Shown in pieces: positions 40,206 to 41,023 of a stretch of 41,023 nucleotides of DNA. Each line of letters starts with the position of its first letter. The first letter of the stretch is position 1. This DNA comes from Domibacillus robiginosus (GTDB lineage Bacteria > Bacillota > Bacilli > Bacillales > Domibacillaceae), in assembly GCF_000966195.1 (NCBI RefSeq), contig NZ_LAHL01000048.1, positions 1 to 41,023 of the forward strand, read 5' to 3'. The notes beneath the pieces are model-generated. The model was not told the DNA's origin. It was given only the letters and a program-made list of their open reading frames with translations, and ran no database searches. Both the position numbers and the translations under genes were made by a program.

Positions 40206-40910
40206 ATGAATTCAAACAAGAAAGCAGCGAGGATCATAGGTATACTGTTTATACTTGCGGCCGTTACAGCGATTATGGGTGTTATTTTATACGATCCCAT
40301 TTTAAATGATTCCGATTACTTGATTGAAGGTGCCAAGCACGCTAACCAGGTGACATTGGGAGCGTTGATGGAGTTAATTCTGGTGGTGTCGGCGGTTGGA
40401 ACTGCAACGACTATGTTTCCGTTTTTAAGAAAGTATAATGAAACGATCGCTCTTTGGCATGTTTGCTTCCGGTTTCTTGAAGCGGTTGTCATTACGGTTG
40501 GTATCATCAGTGTGCTGTCTTTATTGACTTTAAGCCGGGAGTTTGTCGCAGCGGGAGCGCCGAATACCACGTCTTTTCAAGCTTCAGGTATAGTATTAAA
40601 AGCAATACACGACTGGACATTTTCGCTTGGCCCCAATTTTATGCTGGGTATCAATACAATGATGTACAGTTATATCTTTTATAAATCCAGGCTCGTACCA
40701 AGATTTATACCTATATTGGGGATGGCAGGGGCAGCTCTTGTTTTTGTTTGTGCTCTGTTAGTCATGTTTGATGTCATTGAACAAGTTTCTGTCTGGGGTG
40801 CTATTTTGGCGCTGCCAGTAGCTGCAAATGAAATGATTTTAGCTGTATGGCTTATTGTGAAAGGCTTCAATGAATCTGCACTTGCTTCTATGTCCGCAAA
40901 AAAGAAATAA
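40206..40910 (+). CDS. DUF4386 family membrane protein
   Basis: 234 residues, six membrane segments (AARIIGILFILAAVTAIMG, LGALMELILVVSAVGTATTM, FLEAVVITVGIISVLSLLTL, WTFSLGPNFMLGINTMMYSY, MAGAALVFVCALLVMFDV, GAILALPVAANEMILAVWLI). The sequence fits the DUF4386 family, whose function is unknown. ATG 40206 is the start (GAAGGGAAG upstream); an in-frame ATG at 40146 lacks a site. It follows the XRE gene by 62 bases and is probably in the same transcription unit. Terminator at 40976. Confidence 0.85.
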   Translation: MNSNKKAARIIGILFILAAVTAIMGVILYDPILNDSDYLIEGAKHANQVTLGALMELILVVSAVGTATTMFPFLRKYNETIALWHVCFRFLEAVVITVGIISVLSLLTLSREFVAAGAPNTTSFQASGIVLKAIHDWTFSLGPNFMLGINTMMYSYIFYKSRLVPRFIPILGMAGAALVFVCALLVMFDVIEQVSVWGAILALPVAANEMILAVWLIVKGFNESALASMSAKKK

Positions 40911-40975
40911 ACGTAAATGAACAGGTATGATAGTTGGAAAAGCAAATCATACATTGCATTTTGTGTTGCATTGGA

Positions 40976-41023
40976 AACGCCTCAGATCAAAAGAGTCTGA
41001 GGCGTTTTTTTTTTTTTTTTTTT
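40976..41023 (+). terminator. terminator at window edge, ending in a long T tract
   Basis: AACGCCTCAGA / TCTGAGGCGTT with a nine-base loop, then a run of T to the last base. The tract is longer than a terminator needs and may mark a contig end. Confidence 0.8.

Noticed and set aside
1-41023. CRISPR arrays, tRNA or rRNA genes.
   Set aside because: No regularly spaced direct repeats of suitable length, no CCA-adjacent cloverleaf pattern and no rRNA-like sequence were seen.

Overview
The window looks like chromosomal DNA of an endospore-forming member of the Bacillaceae (low-GC Bacillota). Supporting signs are strong AGGAGG-type ribosome binding sites, frequent TTG and GTG starts, many rho-independent terminators, KinB-type sporulation kinases, sigma-K and sigma-F/G-like promoters in front of small low-complexity genes, and families typical of the group (YitT, AzlCD, YdcZ pairs, MocR, FUSC/ArAE, IDEAL-domain proteins). 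The species cannot be named from the sequence. I found no tRNA, rRNA or CRISPR array.

Layout. 0-7.5 kb is ordinary metabolic and regulatory sequence: a DJ-1/PfpI protein, a MerR-like DUF3967 protein, YitT, a four-repeat Myb-like DNA-binding protein, a VOC protein, a nitronate monooxygenase and an unreported-looking 42-residue membrane protein at 7421-7549. 7.5-10.6 kb is accessory: a duplicated two-gene cassette (IDEAL-domain gene plus a 58-residue gene) in which each copy has kept a different intact gene, with other small phage-like ORFs. 10.8-13.5 kb holds a MocR regulator divergent from the azlCD amino acid exporter, with matching inverted repeats between them. 13.7-16.9 kb is sporulation-flavoured: two small genes with sigma-F/G-like promoters, a KinB-type histidine kinase, a broken XRE regulator, and a His/Lys/Met repeat protein behind a sigma-K promoter. 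17.2-20.2 kb is a graveyard: phage-like fragments around an S-layer-homology protein, a terminase-like C-terminus, a truncated frameshifted TnpB with its right end still recognisable, and a broken SRPBCC gene.

20.3-22 kb is a glycine riboswitch, a terminator and a glycine/alanine-type permease. 22.2-24.2 kb is an NmrA-type reductase divergent from an Rrf2 repressor around a perfect operator-like palindrome, then a broken Imm6-type immunity gene. 24.5-31 kb has an EamA exporter divergent from an AraC regulator, a short-chain dehydrogenase and an acyl-CoA synthetase. 31.3-37.1 kb has an unknown protein, a second KinB-type kinase, a FUSC/ArAE membrane protein and a stand-alone glutamine synthetase. 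37.2-41 kb has a YdcZ exporter pair with its ArsR regulator, sharing the same operator motif, and a membrane-protein/XRE/DUF4386 cluster behind two tandem palindromes. The window ends in a long T tract next to a terminator, which may be a contig edge.

How the genes fit together: most of the window is self-contained transport/regulator units (MocR-AzlCD, AraC-EamA, ArsR-YdcZ, Rrf2-NmrA, riboswitch-permease), each with a visible candidate cis element. Between them lie small sporulation genes and decayed mobile or phage DNA.
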